Below the pieces are notes generated by a model that was given only the letters and a program-made list of their open reading frames with translations, ran no database searches and was not told where the DNA came from. 64,000 nucleotides of DNA from Nemertoderma westbladi (lineage: Eukaryota; Xenacoelomorpha; Nemertodermatida; Nemertodermatidae): contig JAUCBJ010008852.1 in assembly GCA_032718475.1 (NCBI GenBank), positions 28,720 to 92,719 on the forward strand, given 5' to 3'. Made by a program: the position numbers and the translations under genes. Shown here piece by piece: positions 12,001-22,930 of this stretch (position 1 is its first letter; each line of letters begins with the position of its first letter).

Positions 12001-15000
12001 TCCCTGGGTCTTTGTTTTGTACAGAGGGTCCTGGGTCTTTGTTTTGTACAGAGGGTCCTTGGGTCTTTGTTTTGTACAGAGGGTCCTTGGGTCTTTGTTT
12101 TGTACAGAGGGTCCTGGGTCTTTGTTTTGTACAGAGGGTCCCTGGGTCTTTGTTTTGTACAGAGGGTCCTGGGTCTTTGTTTTGTACAGAGGGTATTGGG
12201 TCTTTGTTTTGTACAGAGGGTCCTTGGGTCTTTGTTTTGAACATAGTGTCTTGGGTCTTTGTTTTGTACAGAGGGTCCTGGGTCTTTGTTTTGTACAGAG
12301 GGTCCCTGGGTCTTTGTTTTGTACAGAGGGTCCTGGGTCTTTGTTTTGTACAGAGGGTCTTGGTTCTTTGTTTTGTACAGAGGGTCTTGGGTCTTTGTTT
12401 TGTACAGAGGGTCTTGGGTCTTTGTTTTGTACAGAGGGTCTTGGGTCTTTGTTTTGTACAGAGGGTCTTGGGTCTTTGTTTTGTACAGAGGGTCCTGGGT
12501 CTTTGTTTTGTACAGAGGGTCCCTGGGTCTTTGTTTTGTACAGAGGGTCCTGGGTCTTTGTTTTGTACAGAGGGTCCCTGGGTCTTTGTTTTGTACAGAG
12601 GGTCCTGGGTCTTTGTTTTGTACAGAGGGTATTGGGTCTTTGTTTTGTACAGAGGGTCCTTGGGTCTTTGTTTTGAACATAGTGTCTTGGGTCTTTGTTT
12701 TGTACAGAGGGTCTTGGGTCTTTGTTTTGTACAGAGGGTATTGGGTCTTTGTTTTGTACTGAGGGTCTTGGGTCTTTGTTTTGTACAGAGGGTCCTTGGG
12801 TCTTTGTTTTGTACAGAGGGTCCTTGGGTCTTTGTTTTGTACAGAGGGTCCTTGGGTCTTTGTTTTGTACAGAGGGTCCTGGGTCTTTGTTTTGTACAGA
12901 GGGTCCTTGGGTCTTTGTTTTGTACAGAGGGTCCTTGGGTCTTTGTTTTGTACAGAGGGTCTTGGGTCTTTGTTTTGTACAGAGGGTCTTGGGTCTTTGT
13001 TTTGTACAGAGGGTCCTTGGGTCTTTGTTTTGTACAGAGGGTCCTGGGTCTTTGTTTTGTACAGAGGGTCCTGGGTCTTTGTTTTGTACAGAGGGTCTTG
13101 GGTCTTTGTTTTGTACAGAGGGTCTTGGGTCTTTGTTTTGTACAGAGGGTCTTGGGTCTTTGTTTTGTACAGAGGGTCTTGGTTCTTTGTTTTGTACAGA
13201 GGGTATTGGGTCTTTGTTTTGTACTGAGGGTCTTGGGTCTTTGTTTTGTACAGAGGGTCTTGGGTCTTTGTTTTGTACAGAGGGTCCTGGGTCTTTGTTT
13301 TGTACAGAGGGTCCCTGGGTCTTTGTTTTGTACAGAGGGTCTTGGGTCTTTGTTTTGTACAGAGGGTCTTGGGTCTTTGTTTTGTACAGAGGGTCCTTGG
13401 GTCTTTGTTTTGTACAGAGGGTCTTGGTTCTTTGTTTTGTACAGAGGGTCTTGGGTCTTTGTTTTGTACAGAGGGTATTGGGTCTTTGTTTTGTACAGAG
13501 GGTCCTTGGGTCTTTGTTTTGTACAGAGGGTCCTTGGGTCTTTGTTTTGAACATAGTGTCTTGGGTCTTTGTTTTGTACAGAGGGTCCTGGGTCTTTGTT
13601 TTGTACAGAGGGTCCCTGGGTCTTTGTTTTGTACTGAGGGTCTTGGTTCTTTGTTTTGTACATACTGTCTTGGGTCTTTGTTTTGTACAGAGGGTCTTGG
13701 TTCTTTGTTTTGTACAGAGTGTCTTGGGTCTTTGTTTTGTACAGAGGGTCCTTGGGTCTTTGTTTTGAACATAGTGTCTTGGGTCTTTGTTTTGTACAGA
13801 GGGTCCTTGGGTCTTTGTTTTGAACATAGTGTCTTGGGTCTTTGTTTTGTACAGAGGGTCCTGGGTCTTTGTTTTGTACAGAGGGTCCTGGGTCTTTGTT
13901 TTGTACAGAGGGTCCCTGGGTCTTTGTTTTGTACAGAGGGTCCCTGGGTCTTTGTTTTGTACTGAGGGTCTTGGTTCTTTGTTTTGTACATACTGTCTTG
14001 GGTCTTTGTTTTGTACAGAGGGTCTTGGTTCTTTGTTTTGTACAGAGTGTCTTGGGTCTTTGTTTTGTACAGAGGGTCCTTGGGTCTTTGTTTTGAACAT
14101 AGTGTCTTGGGTCTTTGTTTTGTACAGAGGGTCCTTGTGTCTTTGTTTTGTACAGAGGGTCCCTGGGTCTTTGTTTTGTACAGAGGGTCCTTGGGTCTTT
14201 GTTTTTTACTGAGGGTCCTTGGGTCTTTGTTTTGTACAGAGGGTCCTGGGTCTTTGTTTTGTACAGAGGGTCCTTGGGTCTATGTTTTGTACAGAGGGTC
14301 CTGGGTCTTTGTTTTGTACAGAGGGTATTGGGTTTATGTTTTGTACAGAGGGTCCCTGGGTCTTTGTTTTGTACAGAGGGTCCTTGGGTCTTTGTTTTGA
14401 ACATAGTGTCTTGGGTCTTTGTTTTGTACAGAGGGTCCCTGGGTCTTTGTTTTGTACTGAGGGTCTTGGTTCTTTGCTTTGTACATACTGTCTTGGGTCT
14501 TTGTTTTGTACAGAGGGTCTTGGTTCTTTGTTTTGTACAGAGTGTCTTGGGTCTTTGTTTTGTACAGAGGGTCCTTGGGTCTTTGTTTTGAACATAGTGT
14601 CTTGGGTCTTTGTTTTGTACAGAGGGTCCCTGGGTCTTTGTTTTGTACTGAGGGTCCTTGGGTCTTTGTTTTGAACATAGTGTCTTGGGTCTTTGTTTTG
14701 TACAGAGGGTCCCTGGGTCTTTGTTTTGTACTGAGGGTCTTGGTTCTTTGTTTTGTACATACTGTCTTGGGTCTTTGTTTTGTACAGAGGGTCCTTGGGT
14801 CTATGTTTTGTACAGAGGGTCCTTGGGTCTTTGTTTTGTACAGAGGGTCCTTGGGTCTTTGTTTTGTACAGAGGGTCTTGGGTCTTTGTTTTGTACAGAG
14901 GGTCCTGGGTCTTTGTTTTGTACAGAGGGTCCTTGGGTCTTTGTTTTGTACAGAGGGTCCTTGGGTCTTTGTTTTGTACAGAGGGTCCTGGGTCTTTGTT

Positions 15001-18000
15001 TTGAACATAGTGTCTTGGGTCTTTGTTTTGTACAGAGGGTCCTTGGGTCTATGTTTTGTACAGAGGGTCCTTGGGTCTTTGTTTTGTACAGAGGGTCCTG
15101 GGTCTTTGTTTTGAACATAGTGTCTTGGGTCTTTGTTTTGTACAGAGGGTCCTTGGGTCTATGTTTTGTACAGAGGGTCCTTGGGTCTATGTTTTGTACA
15201 GAGGGTCCTTGGGTCTTTGTTTTGAACATAGTGTCTTGGGTCTTTGTTTTGTACAGAGGGTCCTTGGGTCTATGTTTTGTACAGAGGGTCCTTGGGTCTT
15301 TGTTTTGTACAGAGGGTCCTGGGTCTTTGTTTTGTACAGAGGGTCCTTGGGTCTTTGTTTTGTACAGAGGGTCTTGGGTCTTTGTTTTGTACAGAGGGTC
15401 CTGGGTCTTTGTTTTGTACAGAGGGTCCTTGGGTCTTTGTTTTGTACAGAGGGTCCTGGGTCTTTGTTTTGTACAGAGGGTCCTTGGGTCTATGTTTTGT
15501 ACAGAGGGTATTGGGTTTATGTTTTGTACAGAGGGTCCCTGGGTCTTTGTTTTGTACAGAGGGTCCTTCGGTCTTTGTTTTGAACATAGTGTCTTGGGTC
15601 TTTGTTTTGTACAGAGGGTCCCTGGGTCTTTGTTTTGTACTGAGGGTCTTGGTTCTTTGTTTTGTACATACTGTCTTGGGTCTTTGTTTTGTACAGAGGG
15701 TCTTGGTTCTTTGTTTTGTACAGAGTGTCTTGGGTCTTTGTTTTGTACAGAGGGTCCTTGGGTCTTTGTTTTGAACATAGTGTCTTGGGTCTTTGTTTTG
15801 TACAGAGGGTCCTTGGGTCTATGTTTTGTACAGAGGGTCCTGGGTCTTTGTTTTGTACAGAGGGTCCCTGGGTCTTTGTTTTGTACAGAGGGTCCTGGGT
15901 CTTTGTTTTGTACAGAGGGTCCTTGGGTCTATGTTTTGTACAGAGGGTCCTGGGTCTTTGTTTTGTACAGAGGGTATTGGGTTTATGTTTTGTACAGAGG
16001 GTCCCTGGGTCTTTGTTTTGTACAGAGGGTCCTTGGGTCTTTGTTTTGAACATAGTGTCTTGGGTCTTTGTTTTGTACAGAGGGTCCCTGGGTCTTTGTT
16101 TTGTACTGAGGGTCTTGGTTCTTTGTTTTGTACATACTGTCTTGGGTCTTTGTTTTGTACAGAGGGTCTTGGTTCTTTGTTTTGTACAGAGTGTCTTGGG
16201 TCTTTGTTTTGTACAGAGGGTCCTTGGGTCTTTGTTTTGAACATAGTGTCTTGGGTCTTTGTTTTGTACAGAGGGTCCTTGGGTCTATGTTTTGTACAGA
16301 GGGTCCTTGGGTCTTTGTTTTGTACAGAGGGTCCTTGGGTCTTTGTTTTGTACAGAGGGTCTTGGGTCTTTGTTTTGTACAGAGGGTCCTGGGTCTTTGT
16401 TTTGTACAGAGGGTCCTTGGGTCTTTGTTTTGTACAGAGGGTCCTTGGGTCTTTGTTTTGTACAGAGGGTCCTGGGTCTTTGTTTTGAACATAGTGTCTT
16501 GGGTCTTTGTTTTGTACAGAGGGTCCTTGGGTCTATGTTTTGTACAGAGGGTCCTTGGGTCTTTGTTTTGTACAGAGGGTCCTGGGTCTTTGTTTTGAAC
16601 ATAGTGTCTTGGGTCTTTGTTTTGTACAGAGGGTCCTTGGGTCTATGTTTTGTACAGAGGGTCCTTGGGTCTATGTTTTGTACAGAGGGTCCTTGGGTCT
16701 TTGTTTTGAACATAGTGTCTTGGGTCTTTGTTTTGTACAGAGGGTCCTTGGGTCTATGTTTTGTACAGAGGGTCCTTGGGTCTTTGTTTTGTACAGAGGG
16801 TCCTGGGTCTTTGTTTTGTACAGAGGGTCCTTGGGTCTTTGTTTTGTACAGAGGGTCTTGGGTCTTTGTTTTGTACAGAGGGTCCTGGGTCTTTGTTTTG
16901 TACAGAGGGTCCTTGGGTCTTTGTTTTGTACAGAGGGTCCTGGGTCTTTGTTTTGTACAGAGGGTCCCTGGGTCTTTGTTTTGTACTGAGGGTCTTGGTT
17001 CTTTGTTTTGTACATACTGTCTTGGGTCTTTGTTTTGTACAGAGGGTCTTGGTTCTTTGTTTTGTACAGAGTGTCTTGGGTCTTTGTTTTGTACAGAGGG
17101 TCCTTGGGTCTTTGTTTTGAACATAGTGTCTTGGGTCTTTGTTTTGTACAGAGGGTCCTTGGGTCTTTGTTTTGTACAGAGGGTATTGGGTCTTTGTTTT
17201 GTACAGAGGGTATTGGGTTTATGTTTTGTACAGAGGGTCCTTGGGTCTTTGTTTTGTACAGAGGGTCCTTGGGTCTATGTTTTGTACAGAGGGTATTGGG
17301 TTTATGTTTTGTACAGAGGGTCCTTGGGTCTTTGTTTTGTACAGAGGGTATTGGGTTTATGTTTTGTACAGAGGGTCCTTGGGTCTTTGTTTTGTACAGA
17401 GGGTATTGGGTCTTTGTTTTGTACAGAGGGTATTGGGTTTATGTTTTGTACAGAGGGTCCTTGGGTCTTTGTTTTGTACAGAGGGTCCTTGGGTCTTTGT
17501 TTTGTACAGAGGGTATTGGGTCTTTGTTTTGTACAGAGGGTATTGGGTTTATGTTTTGTACAGAGGGTCCTTGGGTCTTTGTTTTGTACAGAGGGTCCTT
17601 GGTTCTTTGTTTTGTACAGAGGGTATTGGGTTTATGTTTTGTACAGAGGGTCCTTGGGTCTTTGTTTTGTACAGAGGGTCCTTGGGTCTATGTTTTGTAC
17701 AGAGGGTCCTTGGGTCTATGTTTTGTACAGAGGGTCCTTGGGTCTTTGTTTTGTACAGAGGGTCCTTGGGTCTATGTTTTGTACAGAGGGTCCCTGGGTC
17801 TTTGTTTTGTACAGAGGGTCCTGGGTCTTTGTTTTGTACAGAGGGTCCCTGGGTCTTTGTTTTGTACAGAGGGTCCCTGGGTCTTTGTTTTGTACAGAGG
17901 GTCCTGGGTCTTTGTTTTTTACTGAGGGTCTTGGTTCTTTGTTTTGTACAGAGGGTCCTGGGTCTTTGTTTTGTACAGAGGGTCCTTGGGTCTTTGTTTT

Positions 18001-21000
18001 GTACAGAGGGTCCCTGGGTCTTTGTTTTGTACAGAGGGTCCCTGGGTCTTTGTTTTGTACAGAGGGTCCTGGGTCTTTGTTTTGTACAGAGGGTCCCTGG
18101 GTCTTTGTTTTGTACAGAGGGTCCCTGGGTCTTTGTTTTGTACAGAGGGTCCTGGGTCTTTGTTTTTTACTGAGGGTCTTGGTTCTTTGTTTTGTACAGA
18201 GGGTCCTGGGTCTTTGTTTTGTACAGAGGGTCCTGGGTCTTTGTTTTGTACAGAGGGTCCTTGGGTCTTTGTTTTGTACAGAGGGTCCCTGGGTCTTTGT
18301 TTTGTACAGAGGGTCCCTGGGTCTTTGTTTTGTACAGAGGGTCCTGGGTCTTTGTTTTTTACTGAGGGTCTTGGTTCTTTGTTTTGTACAGAGGGTCCTG
18401 GGTCTTTGTTTTGTACAGAGGGTCCCTGGGTCTTTGTTTTGTACAGAGGGTCCCTGGGTCTTTGTTTTGTACAGAGGGTCCTGGGTCTTTGTTTTTTACT
18501 GAGGGTCTTGGTTCTTTGTTTTGTACAGAGGGTCCTGGGTCTTTGTTTTGTACAGAGGGTCCTTGGGTCTTTGTTTTGAACATAGTGTCTTGGGTCTTTG
18601 TTTTGTACAGAGGGTCCCTGGGTCTTTGTTTTGTACAGAGGGTCCCTGGGTCTTTGTTTTGTACAGAGGGTCTTGGGTCTTTGTTTTGTACAGAGGGTCC
18701 TTGGGTCTTTGTTTTGTACAGAGGGTCCCTGGGTCTTTGTTTTGTACAGAGGGTCCTGGGTCTTTGTTTTGTACAGAGGGTCTTGGGTCTTTGTTTTGTA
18801 CAGAGGGTCCTGGGTCTTTGTTTTGTACAGAGGGTCCTGGGTCTTTGTTTTGTACAGAGGGTCCTTGGGTCTTTGTTTTGTACTGAGGGTCCTTGGGTTT
18901 TTGTTTTTTACAGAGGGTCCTGGGTCTTTGTTTTGTACAGAGGGTCCTTGGGTCTTTGTTTTGTACTGAGGGTCCTTGGGTCTTTGTTTTTTACAGAGGG
19001 TCTTGGGTCTTTGTTTTGTACAGAGGGTCCTGGGTCTTTGTTTTGTACAGAGGGTCCTGGGTCTTTGTTTTGTACAGAGGGTCCTTGGGTCTTTGTTTTG
19101 TACTGAGGGTCCTTGGGTCTTTGTTTTTTACAGAGTGTCTTGGGTCTTTGTTTTGTACAGAGGGTCTTGGGTCTATGTTTTGTACAGAGGGTATTTGGTC
19201 TATGTTTTGTACAGAGGGTCCTGGGTCTTTGTTTTGTACAGAGGGTCTTGGGTCTATGTTTTGTACAAAGGGTCTTGTGTCTTTGTTTTGTACAGAGGGT
19301 CCTGGGTCATTGTTTTGTACAGAGGGTCCCGGGAATTTGTTTTGTACAGAGGGTCCTTGTGTCTATGTTTTGTACAGAGGGTCCTTGGGTCTTTGTTTTG
19401 TACAGAGGGTCCTTGGGTCTTTGTTTTGTACAGAGGGTCCTTGGGTCTTTGTTTTGTACTGAGGGTCTTGGTTCTTTGTTTTGTACAGAGTGTCTTGGGT
19501 CTTTGTTTTGTACAGAGGGTCCCTGGGTCTTTGTTTTGTACCGAGGGTCCTGGGTCTTTGTTTTGTACAGAGGTTCCTTTGGTCTTTGTTTTGTACAGAG
19601 GGTCCTGGGTCTTTGTTTTGTACAGAGGGTATTGGGTTTATGTTTTGTACAGAGGGTCCTTGGGTCTTTGTTTTGTACAAAGGGTCCTTGGGTCTTTGTT
19701 TTGTACATAGTGTCTTGGGTCTTTGTTTTGTAAGAGGGTCCCTGGGTCTTTGTTTTGTACAGAGGGTCCTTGTGTCTTTGTTTTGTACAGAGGGTCCCTG
19801 GGTCTTTGTTTTGTACAGAGGGTCCTTGGGTCTTTGTTTTTTACAGAGTGTCTTGGGTCTTTGTTTTGTATAGAGGGTCTTGGGTCTATGTTTTGTACAG
19901 AGGGTATTTGGTCTATGTTTTGTACAGAGGGTCCTGGGTCTTTGTTTTGTACAGAGGGTCTTGGGTCTTTGTTTTGTACAAAGGGTCTTGGGTCTTTGTT
20001 TTGTACAGAGGGTCCTGGGTCATTGTTTTGTACAGAGGGTCCCGGGAATTTGTTTTGTACAGAGGGTCCTTGGGTCTATGTTTTGTACAGAGGGTCCTTG
20101 GGTCTTTGTTTTGTACAGAGGGTCCTGGGTCTTTGTTTTGTACAGAGGGTCCTTGGGTCTTTGTTTTGTACTGAGGGTCTTGGTTCTTTGTTTTGTACAG
20201 AGGGTCTTGGGTCTTTGTTTTGTACAGAGGGTATTGGGTCTATGTTTTGTACAGAGGGTATTGGGTCTTTGTTTTGTACTGAGGGTCTTGGGTCTTTGTT
20301 TTGTACAGAGGGTCCTTGGGTCTTTGTTTTGTACAGAGGGTCCTGGGTCTTTGTTTTGTACAGAGGGTCTTGGGTCTTTGTTTTGTACAGAGGGTCCTGG
20401 GTCTTTGTTTTGTACAGAGGGTCCTGGGTCTTTGTTTTGTACAGAGGGTCCTTGGGTCTTTGTTTTGTACTGAGGGTCTTGGTTCTTTGTTTTGTACAGA
20501 GTGTCTTGGGTCTTTGTTTTGTACAGAGGGTCCTGGGTCTTTGTTTTGTACAGAGGGTCTTGGGTCTTTGTTTTGTACAGAGGGTCTTGGGTCTTTGTTT
20601 TGTACAGAGGGTATTGGGTCCATGTTTTTTACAGAGGGTCCTTGGGTCTTTGTTTTGTACAGAAGGTCCTGGGTCTTTGTTTTGTACAGAGGGTCCTTGG
20701 GTCTTTGTTTTGTACTGAGGGTCTTGGTTCTTTGTTTTGTACAGAGTGTCTTGGGTCTTTGTTTTGTACAGAGTGTCTTGGGTCTTTGTTTTGTACAGAG
20801 GGTCCTGGGTCTTTGTTTTGTACAGAGTGTCTTGGGTCTTTGTTTTGTACAGAGGGTCTTGGGTCTATGTTTTGTACAGAGGGTATGGGGTCTTTGTTTT
20901 GTACAGAAGGTCCTGGGTCTTTGTTTTGTACAGAGGGTCCTTGGGTCTTTGTTTTGTACTGAGGGTCTTGGTTCTTTGTTTTGTACTGAGTGTCTTGGGT

Positions 21001-21228
21001 CTTTGTTTTGTACAGAGGGTCCCTGGGTCTTTGTTTTGTACAGAGGGTCCTTGGGTCTTTGTTTTTTACTGAGGGTCCTTGGGTCTTTGTTTTGTACAGA
21101 GGGTCCTGGGTCTTTGTTTTGTACAGAGGGTCCTTGGGTCTATGTTTTGTACAGAGGGTCCTTGGGTCTTTGTTTTGTACAGAGGGTCTTGGGTCTATGT
21201 TTTGTACAGAGGGTCATTGGGTCTATGT
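1..21228. repeat. Giant minisatellite, 27-28 bp unit, about 770 copies
   Basis: Head-to-tail copies of a unit reading GGGTCTTTGTTTTGTACAGA followed by GGGTCCTT. Length alternates between 27 and 28 bp through tails CCTT, CCT, CTT or CCCT. Named variants include an AACATAGTG form, a TACTGAGGG form, a TATG form and a GGTATT form. The array is already under way at base 1, so its left end is unseen; it stops about 30 bp before the acceptor of the exon at 21261. From about 4415 to 11935 the AACATAGTG variant is absent and only a few unit types occur, whereas both flanks are rich in variants. The unit has few stop codons, so several frames on both strands stay open for thousands of bases; I read these as artefacts. 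The array lies in, or forms most of, an intron of the receptor gene to its right. Confidence 0.97.
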
Positions 21229-21260
21229 TTGCCCTCAACCCAACAGTTTAAACTTTTCAG

Positions 21261-21398
21261 TTTTAATTGCCAACCAATCATTCAATCAATCGTCAACGAG
21301 ATTGACTATAGAACAACTTCATGTTGAAGATGCAGGCTATTACAAATGCTATGGAAACGACGACACTATTATTCATTCCACATATGTCTACGTCGATG
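21261..21398 (+). CDS. Exon: second half of Ig-like domain 1, VEGFR/PDGFR-like receptor
   Basis: Exon bounded by acceptor CTTTTCAG (ending 21260) and donor G|GTAAGT (21399), phase 1 to phase 1. It encodes a strand E-F-G segment with the Ig hallmark STRLTIEQLHVEDAGYYKC, in which D-x-G-x-Y-x-C is the F strand, followed by a YVYVD end. In VEGFR-type receptors the first Ig domain ends in the same way (D-T-G-x-Y-x-C, then a YVYV/YVFV strand), which drives the family call together with the next exons. The preceding exon (first half of the domain, signal peptide) must lie left of the 21 kb array and outside the window. An alternative acceptor at CCAACAG (ending 21246) would give phase 2 and fits less well. 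Confidence 0.75.
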
Positions 21399-22160
21399 GT
21401 AAGTCTAAACTTTTAACCAGGGTGCTACCGGTAGGCCTACTACTCTTCATTCAGGTACAGCTTTACTGCTGTTTATGCTACTTTTGTTTATTTATGGAAT
21501 AAACAAAATGTTCTAGAATATGATACAATTATTAAATAGAATAAATGGCCTGCATGGGCAGCCTTTTTATTGGTACCATAAAATAACTATAAGGCTGAAG
21601 AATGATTCCTGTAAATTATCGCTGGAGACACCTTTTTCAAAGAATGTAGCTAAAGAATAAAGCAAAAATAAATATTCTAGCTCATCCACGGAGGAGAAGG
21701 GAGGTGAACTATCTGTTTCATATTTCATGCAATCTCATTAAGATTTGTAGAAAAATTTGGGGGGGGGGGGGTCCAGGTACCTGAATAACGACACTATATT
21801 CCAGGACATGGTGTATACTACATAGGACTAACAGGCCATTTTAACTTGATTCAAACTTGATTTTTGTTAACGTACGACATTATTTACATACAACCGTATC
21901 TCCTAATCTTTGAGATTTAGCGGAACTTGAGCCCAAATCATTGGTTTTACTAAATCATCGAAAAAGTTGTAAATGCAACATATTCCTAGATTTAATTTAT
22001 TGTGCGTCCATTTTTATGACAAGTATAGCAATTAAATGGGTCTATATCTCACTGATCCAGCAATGTACTGTATGTAAAAAGTAAAGTAAAGTAAATTTTA
22101 CAGTTACTGTATCTGTGTCTGTACTGTATCTTACTAATCACAAACAATCTATGTTTATAG
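21399..22160 (+). other. Intron of the VEGFR-like gene
   Basis: AT-rich intronic sequence, 762 bp, with no open frame worth calling. It holds a run of 13 G at 21759-21771. Near its 3' end, at about 22098, it carries an ACAGTTACTG motif that matches the unit of the hexanucleotide array in the next intron. Confidence 0.7.
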
Positions 22161-22345
22161 ACGAGAGTTCTGGATTCGTGCGTCCAAATCACTACGAGAA
22201 TTCGAAACCCATTGAACTAACATCTGAAGTCTCCGTCCTGGTTCCTTGCCGTAAGAAACGACCAACTGATAAACGATCCATAAGGTATTACAGACCCTCT
22301 CAAAAATACTCTCGCCCTTATGTATCATTCTTCCTAGAAGGCGTG
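22161..22345 (+). CDS. Exon: first half of Ig-like domain 2, VEGFR/PDGFR-like receptor
   Basis: Acceptor TTTATAG ends at 22160 and donor GTG|GTAAGT starts at 22346. The exon enters in phase 1 (the split codon gives Asp) and leaves in phase 0. It encodes about 62 residues that include PIELTSEVSVLVPCRKKRP, a B strand with the first Ig cysteine in a V-x-V-P-C-R context. That context is typical of the second Ig domain of VEGFR and PDGFR-type receptors. A very basic stretch with many Tyr and Arg follows (residues RSIRYYRPSQKYSRPY). Its phase matches both the preceding exon and the one at 30248. Confidence 0.72.
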
Positions 22346-22930
22346 GTAAGTTAACTCATGATTATAATTCTAATTGTAGATTTCCCACATTTCTAATATT
22401 TTGTAAATTTATATTTTGTAAAGTATTATGACAGAGTCAGCATGTTTATAGGCCTGGTACTTTGGTAGCAGTTGGTTACGATGTGATCTGTTAATGGCCA
22501 GACGCAGAACATGATCGATTTCCTATCATAGATCCATATCGTCGAGCTTTACAGTACTTAAATCGATTCGACCGCGGCTTAGGCTGCTGTAAGTTCGCAG
22601 CTGTTGCGACAGTTTGGCGCTGATATTTCCAATATTATCTGATTCAGTTGTGGCTGCGCTTAAACCCTAATATCAAGTGGAATGTAACCCATAATCTAAG
22701 CAAATGGACCAACGAATCCCAAACTAACAACGCTTACCAAAATAATAAATTATTGTTTTCTCTTTGATGAACACGAGTTGTTGACACGTGAACACCATAG
22801 TTCCCTATTTAATATATATTAATATTTTATTTAATCCAGGCCGTGTGGCCTGGATTAACAAGAACTTAAATTGGAAAAATTAACTGAAATTAACTTGGAA
22901 AAACAAACAAAAAAATACAAGAAAATATCA
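22346..22930 (+). other. Intron, left part, AT-rich
   Basis: Unique AT-rich intron sequence between the exon and the hexanucleotide array. The only structured item is the perfect inverted repeat at 22831-22858, listed separately. Confidence 0.65.
22831..22858. repeat. Perfect 12-bp inverted repeat with 4-nt loop
   Basis: TTAATCCAGGCC, then GTGT, then the exact reverse complement GGCCTGGATTAA. The hairpin lies 72 bp before the CAGTTA array begins. No transposon ends or coding sequence surround it. Confidence 0.85.

Noticed and set aside
1959-14404. Open frames of 2500-4070 codons on both strands of the 28-bp array
   Set aside because: Several overlapping frames on both strands are open at once with the same period, start codons sit inside the repeat, and no non-repeat sequence is included. 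A unit lacking stops explains them all.
1-21228. CRISPR-like array
   Set aside because: Units are contiguous with no unique spacers, and the genome is eukaryotic with spliced genes.
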